DNA of 64,000 nt from Erysipelotrichaceae bacterium (GTDB taxonomy: Bacteria > Bacillota_I > Bacilli_A > Erysipelotrichales > Erysipelotrichaceae): positions 22,966-86,965 of the forward strand of contig JAUYTU010000008.1 of NCBI GenBank assembly GCA_030694975.1, in the 5' to 3' direction. The position numbers were made by a program, and so were the translations under genes. Below, piece by piece: positions 25,654 to 35,268 of this stretch; within the stretch, counting starts at the first letter, position 1; every line of letters starts with the position of its first letter. The notes beneath the pieces were generated by a model, which searched no databases, had not been told where the DNA came from, and saw only the letters and a program-made list of their open reading frames with translations.

Positions 25654-27015
25654 CTATCGTATGACTTCAATGGAAATGACTTGTTTCTCAGGTGTAAATT
25701 TCACCAGAGTCGTTCCGCCATCCACATAAATGATAACATCTTGTAATCCCAGCTCAATATTCAACATATCGATATAAACTTCCATATTGTCGGCTGTTAT
25801 ATTGGCGATATTTTCTTCTGTACCAAACAACTCAACATTGGTATACGCATCTTCGGGATCGACGATCGTAAATCGATAACCCTTAATATTGTTACGATAG
25901 CGAATCATGACCGTCTCAACGATACGTTTGATTCCATCGCCTAATTTGATTTCCATATTTACCTTTGTAACACTGGACTTACGAACACCACTTGGCAACG
26001 TAACCGTGTAAACAAGATTTGTATCACCTGTCAGTGTTGTGGCATTAATTGGTATGCGCAATTCATCGATTTTTGCCAATACAGATTCAGGAGCATAAAG
26101 TGTAATTGAATTGTGATCCATGGAAATCGTGGATATAGCTTTACCTTCAGGAATTTCTCCCACCGGATCAACGATGACCGGAACAGTCTTCGAAGGAGAT
26201 GATACATTGACGGTAACACTGACTTCTGCAGGCATGATATCTGCCATCACCCGATTGCCCATTTGGTCATAAGCAACGATGGGTACTTTTTTGGTAAAGT
26301 TTTCAGTCACGCCGGTTACATCAATAAAAGCTTTAACAAAAGCGATGCTGTCGAGCGTACTCTGCGAAGCCCGAACAATGATCTCACTGAGTTCAAGTTG
26401 CGGCTCACCAAGCACATACTCCAAATCCATCTTATTCACGTTAACGAAGTCATAGTCAAGAATAAACTTCGCGGATACCTTGCGCGTAACCGTAACTATC
26501 GCCGTAGACGGTGTGACAGCTACATTAACACGTGGTGAGAAGTCGGTTGCAACCAAATTGATCTGATGCACACCTTCGGTCAACCCCGTCAAATCAGCGA
26601 CTATTTTATAGCCTCCTTGATTCTTTGTCATTTGGATGTCGGCAAGTTCTCCCACCAACAAAGCATTGACCATCATTGGCAAACCGGTAATTTCATATAC
26701 CTCATTGTTTGCGATAACGGTTAAAGGAATATCCGGAATCTCTTCTCCCGATCCACTGATGCCAGCACTGAAGATATCAGCACTGCCAAAGTTAATCGTA
26801 GCGTAAAGCAATATAGCCAAAACCAATGAGATAGGTTTTCCAAAACGCGGATTAAAGAGCAGTTTATCAACCCATGCACTTAACCAGCGGATGACCCGTA
26901 AAATAGAAAGTTCAATGCTTGCGTAGGTCTTTGCCACTTTTTGGCTTTGACTGGCTATACGCTTTGCGATTTCTACTCTCTCATCACTGGATTGTCGTTG
27001 CGGTCCTTTTGTCAT
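25654..27015 (-). CDS. cdaR: CdaR (YbbR-domain regulator of CdaA)
   Basis: The 453-residue protein has a cytosolic N-terminus, one membrane helix (about 57-77) and several extracellular YbbR repeats (for example IPLTVIANNEVYEITGLPMMVNALLVGE, VPVIVDPVGEIPEGKAISTISMD). CdaR binds the diadenylate cyclase CdaA and tunes c-di-AMP synthesis. Its start overlaps the cdaA stop by four bases. The N-terminal cytosolic part of 55 residues is longer than the few residues usual for CdaR. Confidence 0.93.
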   Translation of the reverse strand: MTKGPQRQSSDERVEIAKRIASQSQKVAKTYASIELSILRVIRWLSAWVDKLLFNPRFGKPISLVLAILLYATINFGSADIFSAGISGSGEEIPDIPLTVIANNEVYEITGLPMMVNALLVGELADIQMTKNQGGYKIVADLTGLTEGVHQINLVATDFSPRVNVAVTPSTAIVTVTRKVSAKFILDYDFVNVNKMDLEYVLGEPQLELSEIIVRASQSTLDSIAFVKAFIDVTGVTENFTKKVPIVAYDQMGNRVMADIMPAEVSVTVNVSSPSKTVPVIVDPVGEIPEGKAISTISMDHNSITLYAPESVLAKIDELRIPINATTLTGDTNLVYTVTLPSGVRKSSVTKVNMEIKLGDGIKRIVETVMIRYRNNIKGYRFTIVDPEDAYTNVELFGTEENIANITADNMEVYIDMLNIELGLQDVIIYVDGGTTLVKFTPEKQVISIEVIR

Positions 27016-28115
27016 GTTTGCTCACCTCCATCCTTATCATCAAATACTTCGATATCAAGTTCATCTGTCTTTAAATCGAGAGACAATTCTTCATCCTTAA
27101 ACTCCAAAACTGCCATTTCCGCGACGGTCGGTTCTTGTTTCACTGGTTTCTTTTTAAATCGTTTGAACAAAGTATCCGGACCCGCCATTTCCTTTTTAAC
27201 AACCGGAGCAATAATTTCCTTCGCAGATAACGGTTGATCTCCGATGGGTTCCGGCTCGGCATTGATAATCGGTGCTTTACCATCCTTAAAAGAAAACGGC
27301 ATCCAACGTTCTTCCTGCGTCGGTTCATATTTAAGATCAGTTTCCTGATTCATGATCATGCGATGCAAATATTCATGCAGTTTGGTTTTTGTGACCGGCG
27401 TCAGTTTACCTTCTTCAGCAATAGACACTTTACCGGTTTCTTCCGAAACAATAATTGTGATCGAATCTGTAATTTCACTGATTCCGATAGCCGCGCGGTG
27501 ACGGGCTCCATAACGCGAAGGAAGTTCCATGTTTGTGGGTGGGAAATAAGCAGATGCACAAGCGATGCGATCGCCTTGAATGATAACAGCGCCATCATGA
27601 AGCGGTGTCGATGTAACAAAGATCGAACATAAAAGTTCGGATGTAACGACGGAGTTCATCGGCGTTCCGGTTTTAATATAATCAGATAAGGAATGCGATT
27701 GTTCCAGCGTTATCAGTGCTCCGGTCATACTTTCCGATAATTGCATCGTTGAATTGACCAGTGAGTCGATCAGTTGTTCGCGTTCATTGCCGGATAGTGC
27801 ATTAAGGCGTGAGAACACACTCGATTTACCCAAACGTTCCAATAATCCGCGGATTTCCGGTTGAAAGATGATGATAACAGCTAAAAATCCCCACGTTACA
27901 AAGACATCGGCCAGCCACGCGACAGTGCGAAAGTTGAAAAATGTAGCAATGGATTTGATAAATAAGATAAGGATGATCCCTTTAAAAATCTGGACCGTCC
28001 TTGAATTGTTTCTGACGATTCGGATAGTGTAGTATAACAGGATCCACATTAAAACGATATCAAAGAACATGCGCAGCACTTGAATGATCGTTTGAATGGT
28101 TGAGTAATTCAACAT
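27012..28115 (-). CDS. cdaA: Diadenylate cyclase CdaA
   Basis: CdaA condenses two ATP to c-di-AMP. The 367-residue protein has three N-terminal membrane helices (15-95), then the DAC domain with PLHDGAVII and the catalytic GARHRAAIGISE, followed by VSEETGKVS. About 90 extra residues at the C-terminus are acidic and Pro/Lys-rich with no clear fold; the usual protein is about 270 residues. First gene of cdaA-cdaR-glmM. c-di-AMP controls K+ and osmolyte homeostasis in this phylum. Confidence 0.95.
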   Translation of the reverse strand: MLNYSTIQTIIQVLRMFFDIVLMWILLYYTIRIVRNNSRTVQIFKGIILILFIKSIATFFNFRTVAWLADVFVTWGFLAVIIIFQPEIRGLLERLGKSSVFSRLNALSGNEREQLIDSLVNSTMQLSESMTGALITLEQSHSLSDYIKTGTPMNSVVTSELLCSIFVTSTPLHDGAVIIQGDRIACASAYFPPTNMELPSRYGARHRAAIGISEITDSITIIVSEETGKVSIAEEGKLTPVTKTKLHEYLHRMIMNQETDLKYEPTQEERWMPFSFKDGKAPIINAEPEPIGDQPLSAKEIIAPVVKKEMAGPDTLFKRFKKKPVKQEPTVAEMAVLEFKDEELSLDLKTDELDIEVFDDKDGGEQT

Positions 28116-28172
28116 GGTTCGTCCTCCTTTAAGCAGATTTAATTATATCACATCTTGGTTTGTTAAAAAACC

Positions 28173-28913
28173 TTACTTTTCGCTGCCCCAAAGCACCAAA
28201 AAATCAACCACTGTCTTGATTTGATTCTCTTTTGTGACCGTTGCCATGCCATCATCTTTCTGAAATCCGTAGGACCCAAATTGAGAATGATTACCCCCGG
28301 AAATGACGTAGAACTCTGTATAAGGTGAAAATTTGTCTTGTGCATCCGCAAATGCGGCTAGATTTAATATTTTATCCGATGATCCCCGAATAGAGATCAT
28401 ACGAATATCACTATCTGAAAAATCAGAAGACGGATAAGCTGCTAAAAATCCGATACCGATGACTTTTTCTTGACTCTTCGCCATTTGCGCACCCATGACC
28501 CCACCAAGAGAGTGACCGATCACATACCATTGGTCAGTATTTTCGTAGTTGTCCATCCATGCTTTTCCGGCATTGATATCTAATACGGCTAGGTGAAAAG
28601 GAAATGATACGATAATCACTCGTTGACCCGATTTCTGAGCTAACTGATAACCTAAAACAGCATAGGCACGATAATCGACTTTACCGCCCGGGTAGATGAT
28701 CCACCCGACACTTTCATCCACTCCTTCCGGAGTGATAACCAAGGCTTTCTTAAAACCAAGCTTTTCTTCAACGGTCATATCACTTTGACGATCAATTAAT
28801 ACAGTCGCTTCTATAGCCGGTTGATAATGTTGAAACAAGTAAATGGTGATCGCAAATATCAACACGGCAATCAACGTTATATACCTGAAATATCTTGATC
28901 TTTTTGTTCTCAT
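28173..28913 (-). CDS. Membrane-anchored alpha/beta hydrolase
   Basis: A signal anchor at residues 10-28 precedes an alpha/beta hydrolase of 246 residues total. GWIIYPGGKVD carries the oxyanion region, VIGHSLGGVMGAQMA the nucleophile, and SGGNHSQFG the catalytic His; RGSSDKILN holds the probable acid. It matches the extracellular alpha/beta hydrolase type common in Bacillota, substrate unknown. It lies after cdaA in the opposite reading direction from the TraB gene. Confidence 0.85.
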   Translation of the reverse strand: MRTKRSRYFRYITLIAVLIFAITIYLFQHYQPAIEATVLIDRQSDMTVEEKLGFKKALVITPEGVDESVGWIIYPGGKVDYRAYAVLGYQLAQKSGQRVIIVSFPFHLAVLDINAGKAWMDNYENTDQWYVIGHSLGGVMGAQMAKSQEKVIGIGFLAAYPSSDFSDSDIRMISIRGSSDKILNLAAFADAQDKFSPYTEFYVISGGNHSQFGSYGFQKDDGMATVTKENQIKTVVDFLVLWGSEK

Positions 28914-29031
28914 AATTCTCTCCCTACGTGTGTAAATAAATCATTTTAGCACATCCAAAGTCTCGCATTATATATTTTCATACTCTTGTATTATACCCCA
29001 TCTTTGATTACAATGTACAAGTGAGGTACAC

Positions 29032-30198
29032 ATGAACGAATCTGTAATTACACTAACCATTGAAAACAAAACGATTATTCTCGTCAAAACGGCTCACGTG
29101 TCCGCACAGAGTGTTTTAGATGTGAAAGAGACCATAGAGAACTTTAAACCAGCCACCGTATGTATTGAACTTGATGCCCAACGGGCAAAAGCATTTACCG
29201 AGAAGCAATCATGGGAAAATGTGGATATTATTTCTATCATAAAGAAAAAACAAACCGGATTTTTGTTTACCAACTTAATTTTAAGTTCTTATCAGCGGAA
29301 ATTAGCAAAACAACTTGATATTTCGGTTGGCGCTGAAATGATGCAAGCCATCCAAAGTGCTAAAGATACCGGAGCTCGCATCCGATACATCGACCGTAAT
29401 ATTCAGACCACCTTCATGAGAATTTGGCGCAGTCTGGGATTATGGGAAAAATCTAAACTGCTAACCGCATTGATTTCGAGTATGTTTATGGAAGAAGAGA
29501 TTACGGAAGCGAAGTTAGAAGAACTGAAACAGTCGGACATGATTGAATTAGCCTTAAAGGAAGTCGGCGGTAAGTTCCCTTCCATCAAAAAAGGATTGGT
29601 CGACGAACGGGACCAATACATGGCACAAAGCATTAAGCAAACTCCTGGAGATGTGATCGTCGCGGTTATCGGAGCTGCCCATGCACCGGGAATCATTCGC
29701 GAACTCAATCATACAAACAGTTTAAGTGAGCTTGATAAAGTGCCGGACAGAACCTGGCTAAGCAAGGCTTCCGGATGGCTCATTCCGGCATTGATCTTAC
29801 TCCTTATATTGATTACGTTCAGTTTTGATTCATCCATTGGCATACGACAAGTAATGATTTGGATTGTCCTCAACGGTGGATTATCCGCCTTGGGAACGGC
29901 ATTGGTTCTGGGTCATCCTCTATCCATATTGACCGCATTTGTGGCTGCACCCATCAGTTCGTTATCACCGTTGCTTGCTGCCGGTTGGTTTGCCGGAACC
30001 GTAGAAGCCATCATGAGAAAACCGATGGTCTCTGATTTGGAAAGAATTCACGAAGATGTTCACACATTGAAAGGATTTATGTCCAATCGCTTCCTCCATG
30101 CCTTACTCGTCGTCATGAGTGCTAACCTGTTCTCAACCTTGGGAACCATCCTCTCGACGATGGAGATATTTAAAAACTTCTTCGAAACCATATTCTAA
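29032..30198 (+). CDS. TraB/PrgY-family membrane protein
   Basis: Residues 1-235 match the TraB family: KTAHVSAQSVLDVKETIENFKPATVCIELDAQR, GAEMMQAIQSAKDTGARIRYIDRNI, and GDVIVAVIGAAHAPGI. The conserved acidic and His residues of this erythromycin-esterase/Tiki-like fold suggest metalloprotease ancestry. Residues 245-388 hold about four membrane helices. PrgY in Enterococcus limits a peptide pheromone; here no pheromone genes are near. GTGAGG precedes the ATG and a strong terminator follows. Confidence 0.9.
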   Translation: MNESVITLTIENKTIILVKTAHVSAQSVLDVKETIENFKPATVCIELDAQRAKAFTEKQSWENVDIISIIKKKQTGFLFTNLILSSYQRKLAKQLDISVGAEMMQAIQSAKDTGARIRYIDRNIQTTFMRIWRSLGLWEKSKLLTALISSMFMEEEITEAKLEELKQSDMIELALKEVGGKFPSIKKGLVDERDQYMAQSIKQTPGDVIVAVIGAAHAPGIIRELNHTNSLSELDKVPDRTWLSKASGWLIPALILLLILITFSFDSSIGIRQVMIWIVLNGGLSALGTALVLGHPLSILTAFVAAPISSLSPLLAAGWFAGTVEAIMRKPMVSDLERIHEDVHTLKGFMSNRFLHALLVVMSANLFSTLGTILSTMEIFKNFFETIF

Positions 30199-30223
30199 AG
30201 GGCAGTTGTGCTGCCCTTTTTTT
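30197..30223 (+). terminator. Terminator of the TraB-family gene
   Basis: AAAGGGCAG, loop TTGTG, CTGCCCTTT then T's; it can also serve the converging nucleotidyltransferase gene. Confidence 0.9.
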
Positions 30224-31127
30224 ACTTCCATAAGTCAAACGGATATAATCCATCTTCCTTCATCTTCGCCAATGCCTCAACCACCATCGGTTTATCTTCG
30301 CGATAAGTTACGCCAAACCAGCGATCCGATGACGTCAGCATACGCACCTTAAACTGATCTTCAGCCAAACCTTCACCGACAGCCGTTGGCAATACATGCT
30401 CACATTTCAACGGGTTGCCTTCGAGTTCATTTTCCAGAAACCGTCTGAACACAAATTGAAAGTATGGAAAGACAGCTGGTGTGAATCCCCAATAATTCAT
30501 AGAAACTTGACTGGCGGGGTCGATCTCAACCATTTGACCATCCACCTCTACCACTAAAACGCCTTCTTTATATCCGATTTTCGGTCGCTCAACAATTTTC
30601 TTTAAATACCCCTCAACATTTTCGCAGATAGCACGAGTGACCATCCCGGAATGGGTGACTGTGTTTTCTAAAATATAACCGATCATAGCATATTCATTAT
30701 CCGCAATTTCATTGCTAAGATAATCATACATGATTTTAAATGAGTGCTTGCCGTAATAGTCATCCGCATTGATGATCATAAAAGGGCCGTCCAAAATGTC
30801 CCGACACGCCAATAAAGCATGAGTCGTTCCCCATGGTTTATCACGACCCTGAGGATACTCAAAGCCATTGGGCAAATCATTCATGTTCTGATAAGCATAG
30901 ATAACATTCATGTGCTTACGGATTTTCGATCCCAAAGCTTCCTCAAATACCTGTTCGTGCTCACTGCGAATGATTAAAACTACCGTTTCAAATCCGGCTT
31001 CCTTTGCATCAAATATTGAGAAATCAATAATACTTTCACCGTTATTTCCCACGGTATCAATTTGTTTAAGTCCGCCATAACGACTGCCCATCCCGGCAGC
31101 AAGGATGACTAATACTGGTTTTTTCAT
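30222..31127 (-). CDS. Sugar-phosphate nucleotidyltransferase family protein
   Basis: The 301-residue protein begins with the nucleotidyltransferase signature VLVILAAGMGSRYGGLKQID and has the metal-binding IINADDYYGKH plus GMVTRAICE and VSMNYWGFTPAVF. It should join a sugar phosphate with an NTP, but the exact sugar is not evident. The start at 31127 has AAAGGAG upstream; a longer frame has none. It stands alone, between tRNA-Thr and the TraB gene. Confidence 0.88.
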   Translation of the reverse strand: MKKPVLVILAAGMGSRYGGLKQIDTVGNNGESIIDFSIFDAKEAGFETVVLIIRSEHEQVFEEALGSKIRKHMNVIYAYQNMNDLPNGFEYPQGRDKPWGTTHALLACRDILDGPFMIINADDYYGKHSFKIMYDYLSNEIADNEYAMIGYILENTVTHSGMVTRAICENVEGYLKKIVERPKIGYKEGVLVVEVDGQMVEIDPASQVSMNYWGFTPAVFPYFQFVFRRFLENELEGNPLKCEHVLPTAVGEGLAEDQFKVRMLTSSDRWFGVTYREDKPMVVEALAKMKEDGLYPFDLWK

Positions 31128-31221
31128 AGAGACTCCTTTATACGCATCCATCTCAAAAATCAAAAAATAATGCGTTATTTTACTAATAAATTATAGCGAA
31201 AATCATTACAAAGTTAAACAT

Positions 31222-31240
31222 AAAAAGCACCTTTCGGTGC
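31222..31240 (-). terminator. Terminator of tRNA-Thr
   Basis: GCACCGAAAGGTGC followed by TTTTT on the minus strand, 14 bases after the CCA end. Confidence 0.88.
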
Positions 31241-31253
31241 ATTGTTGACAAAA

Positions 31254-31327
31254 TGGTGCCGCTACCCAGAATTGAACTGGGAACTGAGCATTACCATTGC
31301 TCCGTTTTACCATTGAACTATAGCGGC
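31254..31327 (-). tRNA. tRNA-Thr(GGT)
   Basis: Acceptor GCCGCTA/TAGCGGC, anticodon stem GAGCA/TGCTC enclosing ATGGTAA (GGT), T-arm and encoded CCA. Confidence 0.95.
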
Positions 31328-31341
31328 ATAGTGCATAAACA

Positions 31342-31370
31342 ATGATATTAAAAAAAGCCATAAATTGCAA
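31342..31370 (-). promoter_or_regulatory. Promoter of tRNA-Thr
   Basis: TTGCAA, 17-base spacer, TATCAT on the minus strand, 15 bases before the tRNA. Confidence 0.6.
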
Positions 31371-31386
31371 CCCTTTTTATTAAAAA

Positions 31387-31938
31387 CTACCAATTCTTTA
31401 ACTGCTCATAGACCTTGGATACTGGCAGTCCCATCACCGCATAATAGTCCCCACGGATCGATAATATAAATAGTGCTGCCCCACCTTGAATACCATAAGC
31501 CCCCGCCTTATCCATCGGTTCACCGCTGTTGGCGTAGGCATCGATCTCTTTTTCATCAAGATCACAAAAATCAACTTCGACAACACTCGAAAATGTAACG
31601 GTTTTATATTGATCCATCATACACACACCGGTAATGACTTGATGCGTGCGACCGGACAGTTTTCTTAACATAACTTTAGCATCTTCAGTGTCGATGGGCT
31701 TGCCCAACACCTCATCATCCACTAGCACAATGGTATCAGCCCCAATAATTAAGGCTTCCGGATGATGAAGGAATACTGTCTGAGCTTTGTGTAAAGCCAG
31801 TTTCTCAATAGCATCCACCTTGCTCACTGATTCATCCAAAATCTCATCCACGTTCGCTTCCTGCACCTTAAAATCAACTCCGCAAAGCGCTAGCAATTGT
31901 TTTCGTCGCGGCGATTTAGAAGCCAGAACGATTTCCAT
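31387..31938 (-). CDS. maf: Maf-family nucleoside triphosphate pyrophosphatase
   Basis: A 183-residue protein with the N-terminal Maf signature LASKSPRRKQLLALCGVDF, GADTIVLVDDEVLGKP, LSGRTHQVITGV and the end AGAYGIQGGAALF. It hydrolyses non-canonical or dTTP/UTP nucleotides and can affect septum formation. It overlaps coaD by 23 bases and is cotranscribed with it. Confidence 0.95.
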   Translation of the reverse strand: MEIVLASKSPRRKQLLALCGVDFKVQEANVDEILDESVSKVDAIEKLALHKAQTVFLHHPEALIIGADTIVLVDDEVLGKPIDTEDAKVMLRKLSGRTHQVITGVCMMDQYKTVTFSSVVEVDFCDLDEKEIDAYANSGEPMDKAGAYGIQGGAALFILSIRGDYYAVMGLPVSKVYEQLKNW

Positions 31939-32407
31939 GGATTTTCTCCTTTAGTATGCGATTAACCGAGGCAGGAACAAACTTCTCTGCATCTCCTCCA
32001 CAAAGTACTAAGTTTTTAACAACAGACGATGAAATGAATGACAATTCCGGTGTAGCAATCAAAAATATCGATTCAATCGTGTCATCCAACATCATATTCG
32101 CAGTTGATTGTTGAAGTTCATATTCATAATCCATGACGGCTCGTATTCCTCGAATTAAAACCGATGCGCCTAATCGCCGACACAAATCAACGGTCAAACC
32201 TTCCGCTGCCACAACAGAAACATTGGACAAGTGACTCACAGATTCCTTGATCATTTCGATACGCTCCAACACCGAAAAAAGAACCTTCTTATCCGGATTC
32301 ACCATGATGGCTACTATCAATTCATCCGCAATCTTCGCCGCTCGTTCAATGATATCCATATGACCATTGGTCAATGGATCAAATGTACCGGGATAACATG
32401 CTTTCAT
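31916..32407 (-). CDS. coaD: Phosphopantetheine adenylyltransferase
   Basis: CoaD makes dephospho-CoA from phosphopantetheine and ATP. The 163 residues carry YPGTFDPLTNGHMDIIERAA, RLGASVLIRGIRAVMDYEYELQ and ELSFISSSVVKNL, all family hallmarks. First gene of coaD-maf. Confidence 0.97.
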   Translation of the reverse strand: MKACYPGTFDPLTNGHMDIIERAAKIADELIVAIMVNPDKKVLFSVLERIEMIKESVSHLSNVSVVAAEGLTVDLCRRLGASVLIRGIRAVMDYEYELQQSTANMMLDDTIESIFLIATPELSFISSSVVKNLVLCGGDAEKFVPASVNRILKEKIHGNRSGF

Positions 32408-32414
32408 ATACCCT

Positions 32415-32439
32415 CCGCTAAAAAAAGGCCCGTGGGAGC
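32415..32439 (-). terminator. Terminator of the TetR gene
   Basis: AGGC...GCCT hairpin followed by seven T on the minus strand, directly after the TetR stop codon. Confidence 0.55.
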
Positions 32440-33036
32440 CTAGTCTACAAACAAACCCTTGTCTAATATTTCAATAACCTGATCAACCACATAATCAAAA
32501 TCTTTCGTTTCTTTAAACATGACCCAATTTAAACCGATAAAGTTAGAAATTCCCATCAGTAAAAAAGCGATAACTTCCGGATCATACACTTTCATTTGAT
32601 CATTGGCCTGCGAAACTTCGATTTGTGACATATAATTTTGAGCGAATTTCGTATAGTAATCGATAAACAATCGCTTATCGATATACAAGGATTCCCAAAT
32701 AATATTGTAAATGTGTTTGTGATCATTGATAAAATGCAGAAATGCTTTCAGACCCGCCCGCTCCGCTTCTTTGCGTGATGAACTCTTCTTTACTTCTTTG
32801 GCAATGTGCATGCGAATGCGATGGCTGTATTGAAGCAATAAATAACAGTATAAACTCATTTTGTCTTCAAAATAAATATAGAAAGTACCGGGAGCGACAT
32901 TGGCCAATCCCGTAATATCATTGATGGATGTACCGTGATAACCCTTTTTGTAAAACAGCTGTTCAGCCGAAATGGTCAATCGATCCAATGTTGCCTGTCC
33001 GCGTTTTGTTTTGGGTTGGTTAACTAAAGATTGCAT
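32440..33036 (-). CDS. TetR/AcrR-family transcriptional regulator
   Basis: The 198-residue protein has an N-terminal helix-turn-helix (GTSINDITGLANVAPGTFYIYFEDKMSLY) and a helical ligand-binding half (residues 75-198). GGAG precedes the start. It follows the long fatty-acyl/LIV cluster in the same orientation after 57 bases, which makes it the likely local regulator, with an acyl-CoA or the imported compound as a possible ligand (inference). Confidence 0.92.
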   Translation of the reverse strand: MQSLVNQPKTKRGQATLDRLTISAEQLFYKKGYHGTSINDITGLANVAPGTFYIYFEDKMSLYCYLLLQYSHRIRMHIAKEVKKSSSRKEAERAGLKAFLHFINDHKHIYNIIWESLYIDKRLFIDYYTKFAQNYMSQIEVSQANDQMKVYDPEVIAFLLMGISNFIGLNWVMFKETKDFDYVVDQVIEILDKGLFVD

Positions 33037-33093
33037 ACAATCACTCCTATGGCTGCACCTATAATATCATGATGCATTGATTATGACAATGAA

Positions 33094-33912
33094 CTATCCT
33101 ATCTTAAATGTTACATGGTCAGCAAGGACAAATCCCAATACCAATGAAGTAAACAAATAAGGTTTCTCATACATGGATGCGTGACCGGAATCCGGTATGA
33201 CAATCAGCTGCGCATCGGGTATTTGATTGGCTAAATAATGTTGCTCACCAAGGGGGGTGATATAATCATTTTCACACCCGACGATCAGTGTCGGAACCAA
33301 AATTTTGTGAACATCCTTCGCAACATCATGAAATTCAGCACTGTTAGTAAGTCGAATCATTGCTTCACTGAAGGCCAGATTACTGAAAAGCGGTATAAGA
33401 ATTGATTTGCGCTGCTCGATCCAAGCCGCGTTTTTAGTAAAAAACTGAGGAGAATAAATCGTAGGTATCGTCGTAGAATAATAAGCCTCCCCATCAGCTG
33501 CTGCCTTGTTCCAGGCATAGCCGATTTCTCTTAACCAAGGCGAGGTTTTGGCGGTGGTGTTAAACAGCAGTAACCGTTCGACTCTATCCTGATGTTCCAG
33601 AGCGAATTTCATGGCAACCTCTCCGCCGTAAGATATACCAAACAGATATATTTTATCCAATTTCAAATGATCCACAAGAGCTTTAATAACTTCGACTTGC
33701 AACGATTGATCATATGACTTATCTACCAGCTTACTTGAATTCCCCTGATCCAACATATCCACTAAAATGAGCCGATTGTACTGACTGAACGATTTGACAA
33801 ACGATTGCCAGCTGACGGTTGACATCATGATTCCATTTAGAATAATCAGCGGTTTTCCTTGTCCATAAGATTCGAAATAAATCGAATACTCTTTAAATTC
33901 AAATGTTGCCAT
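33094..33912 (-). CDS. Alpha/beta hydrolase of the LIV/acyl-CoA cluster (first)
   Basis: The 272-residue protein has ILNGIMMSTVSW, nucleophile elbow FGISYGGEVAMKFA, a late acid in GCENDYITP and His in PDSGHASMYEKP. It shares its start base region with the CoA-transferase stop (one-base overlap), so the two are coupled. Likely an ester or thioester hydrolase acting on a cluster product; its true substrate is unknown. Confidence 0.88.
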   Translation of the reverse strand: MATFEFKEYSIYFESYGQGKPLIILNGIMMSTVSWQSFVKSFSQYNRLILVDMLDQGNSSKLVDKSYDQSLQVEVIKALVDHLKLDKIYLFGISYGGEVAMKFALEHQDRVERLLLFNTTAKTSPWLREIGYAWNKAAADGEAYYSTTIPTIYSPQFFTKNAAWIEQRKSILIPLFSNLAFSEAMIRLTNSAEFHDVAKDVHKILVPTLIVGCENDYITPLGEQHYLANQIPDAQLIVIPDSGHASMYEKPYLFTSLVLGFVLADHVTFKIG

Positions 33913-35213
33913 CAGATAATCCCAATTTCTTTTGCCTGAGCATACAGTTCATCCCTAAATTTCGGATGGGCGATTTCAATTAATCGTTGTACTCGCTGAC
34001 GGATATTGGTACCTCTTAGCGCAGCTACGCCATACTCCGTCACAACGAAGTCAACATCGTTTCGCGATAAAGTAACAACAGCACCCAGCTTTAATTGAGG
34101 GACGATTTTCGATATTTCAACCCGTTCACCCGATGCATCTTTGACCATCGCTGTCGAATAAAGAGCTATGAATGATTTTCCGTTTTTTGCTTTCTGAGCA
34201 CCGACCGCCGTATCTACCTGGCCACCTGAACCACTAAACTGTACAGAACCGATCGACTCTGAACAGCATTGTCCGGTCAGATCGATTTCCAATGTTGTAT
34301 TTATCGATATCTGGTTATCGTTTAAACCAATAATATGCGGATCATTGACATAATTGCCATCTAAAATCATGACGGATGGGTTTTGATCGATGAAATCATA
34401 CAATTCAGCCGAACCTAAGGCAAAGGTACACACCATTTTCCCGCGATGTAAGGTTTTTTTCGATCCGTTGATAACTCCTGACTTTGCCAGTTTCATCAAA
34501 CCCGTTGTCAACATCTCGGTGTGAACACCCAAATCTTTTTTATCGACAAGCGCATTAGCTACCGCATTGGGAATACCACCGATGCCAAATTGAATGCAAT
34601 CACCATCGTTGACAAAATCCGCAATGTACTGGCCGATCTTCAAATCTTTTTCGTTAATCGGTGTTTCCGGAAGTACCGGTACCGGATAATCGGATTCAAT
34701 AATATAATTTATATCGTTAAGATGAACTTCCAGATCACCATACGTCTTTGGCATATTGGGATTGACTTCCAAAATGACCAAATCGGCTGCTTCAATCATA
34801 CGTTTTTCATATGTATTTCCGGTTGATAAAGAAACAAACCCATGTTTGTCCACAGCACTGCAACTGCCCACATAAATATTCGGTTTGACAAAGTCCAACC
34901 GTTTCACTCCGGCCAAATGCAAATGATTGGGAATAAAAGAGATGTTACCGTTCTTGTGAGCTTTGCGCAATGCCGGGGAGTAAAACCATCCGTCCACAAA
35001 GAACCGATCCTTGTATTCTTCCTTCATAAATGGGAAATCCGACATTGGTAAACAATTAGTCACAGTCACATCATTGATACGATCAGCAATCGTATGTAAT
35101 TGCATCAAAAAATCATGCGCTTCACCAGCACCTAATCCGGTAACGATGACATCCTCTGACTTAACTAATTCCAATGCTTTTTCTACAGAAATCACTTTAT
35201 CTGAATAGTTCAT
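33912..35213 (-). CDS. Acetyl-CoA hydrolase/4-hydroxybutyrate CoA-transferase-family protein
   Basis: The 433 residues have the two class-I CoA-transferase halves. Visible motifs are GLGAGEAHDFLMQLH, NIYVGSCSAVDKHGFVSLS, GDCIQFGIGGIPNAVANAL, and the C-terminal VVTEYGVAALRGTN. Members move CoA between acetyl-CoA and another carboxylate (butyrate, 4-hydroxybutyrate or propionate), with a catalytic glutamate. It would activate the imported acid in this cluster. GGAGGG precedes the start. Confidence 0.9.
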   Translation of the reverse strand: MNYSDKVISVEKALELVKSEDVIVTGLGAGEAHDFLMQLHTIADRINDVTVTNCLPMSDFPFMKEEYKDRFFVDGWFYSPALRKAHKNGNISFIPNHLHLAGVKRLDFVKPNIYVGSCSAVDKHGFVSLSTGNTYEKRMIEAADLVILEVNPNMPKTYGDLEVHLNDINYIIESDYPVPVLPETPINEKDLKIGQYIADFVNDGDCIQFGIGGIPNAVANALVDKKDLGVHTEMLTTGLMKLAKSGVINGSKKTLHRGKMVCTFALGSAELYDFIDQNPSVMILDGNYVNDPHIIGLNDNQISINTTLEIDLTGQCCSESIGSVQFSGSGGQVDTAVGAQKAKNGKSFIALYSTAMVKDASGERVEISKIVPQLKLGAVVTLSRNDVDFVVTEYGVAALRGTNIRQRVQRLIEIAHPKFRDELYAQAKEIGII

Positions 35214-35231
35214 ACACCCTCCATATGGAAT

Positions 35232-35257
35232 ATGCGGGAGAGAAATCTCTCCCGCAT
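35232..35257 (-). other. Perfect hairpin after the substrate-binding protein gene
   Basis: ATGCGGGAGAGA, AA, then its exact complement: 12 base pairs with a 2-base loop and no following T run. It sits in the 55-base gap between the binding-protein and CoA-transferase genes. Such stems protect the upstream mRNA from 3' decay and give extra binding protein relative to the rest of the operon. Confidence 0.75.
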
Positions 35258-35268
35258 CAATGAAATAA

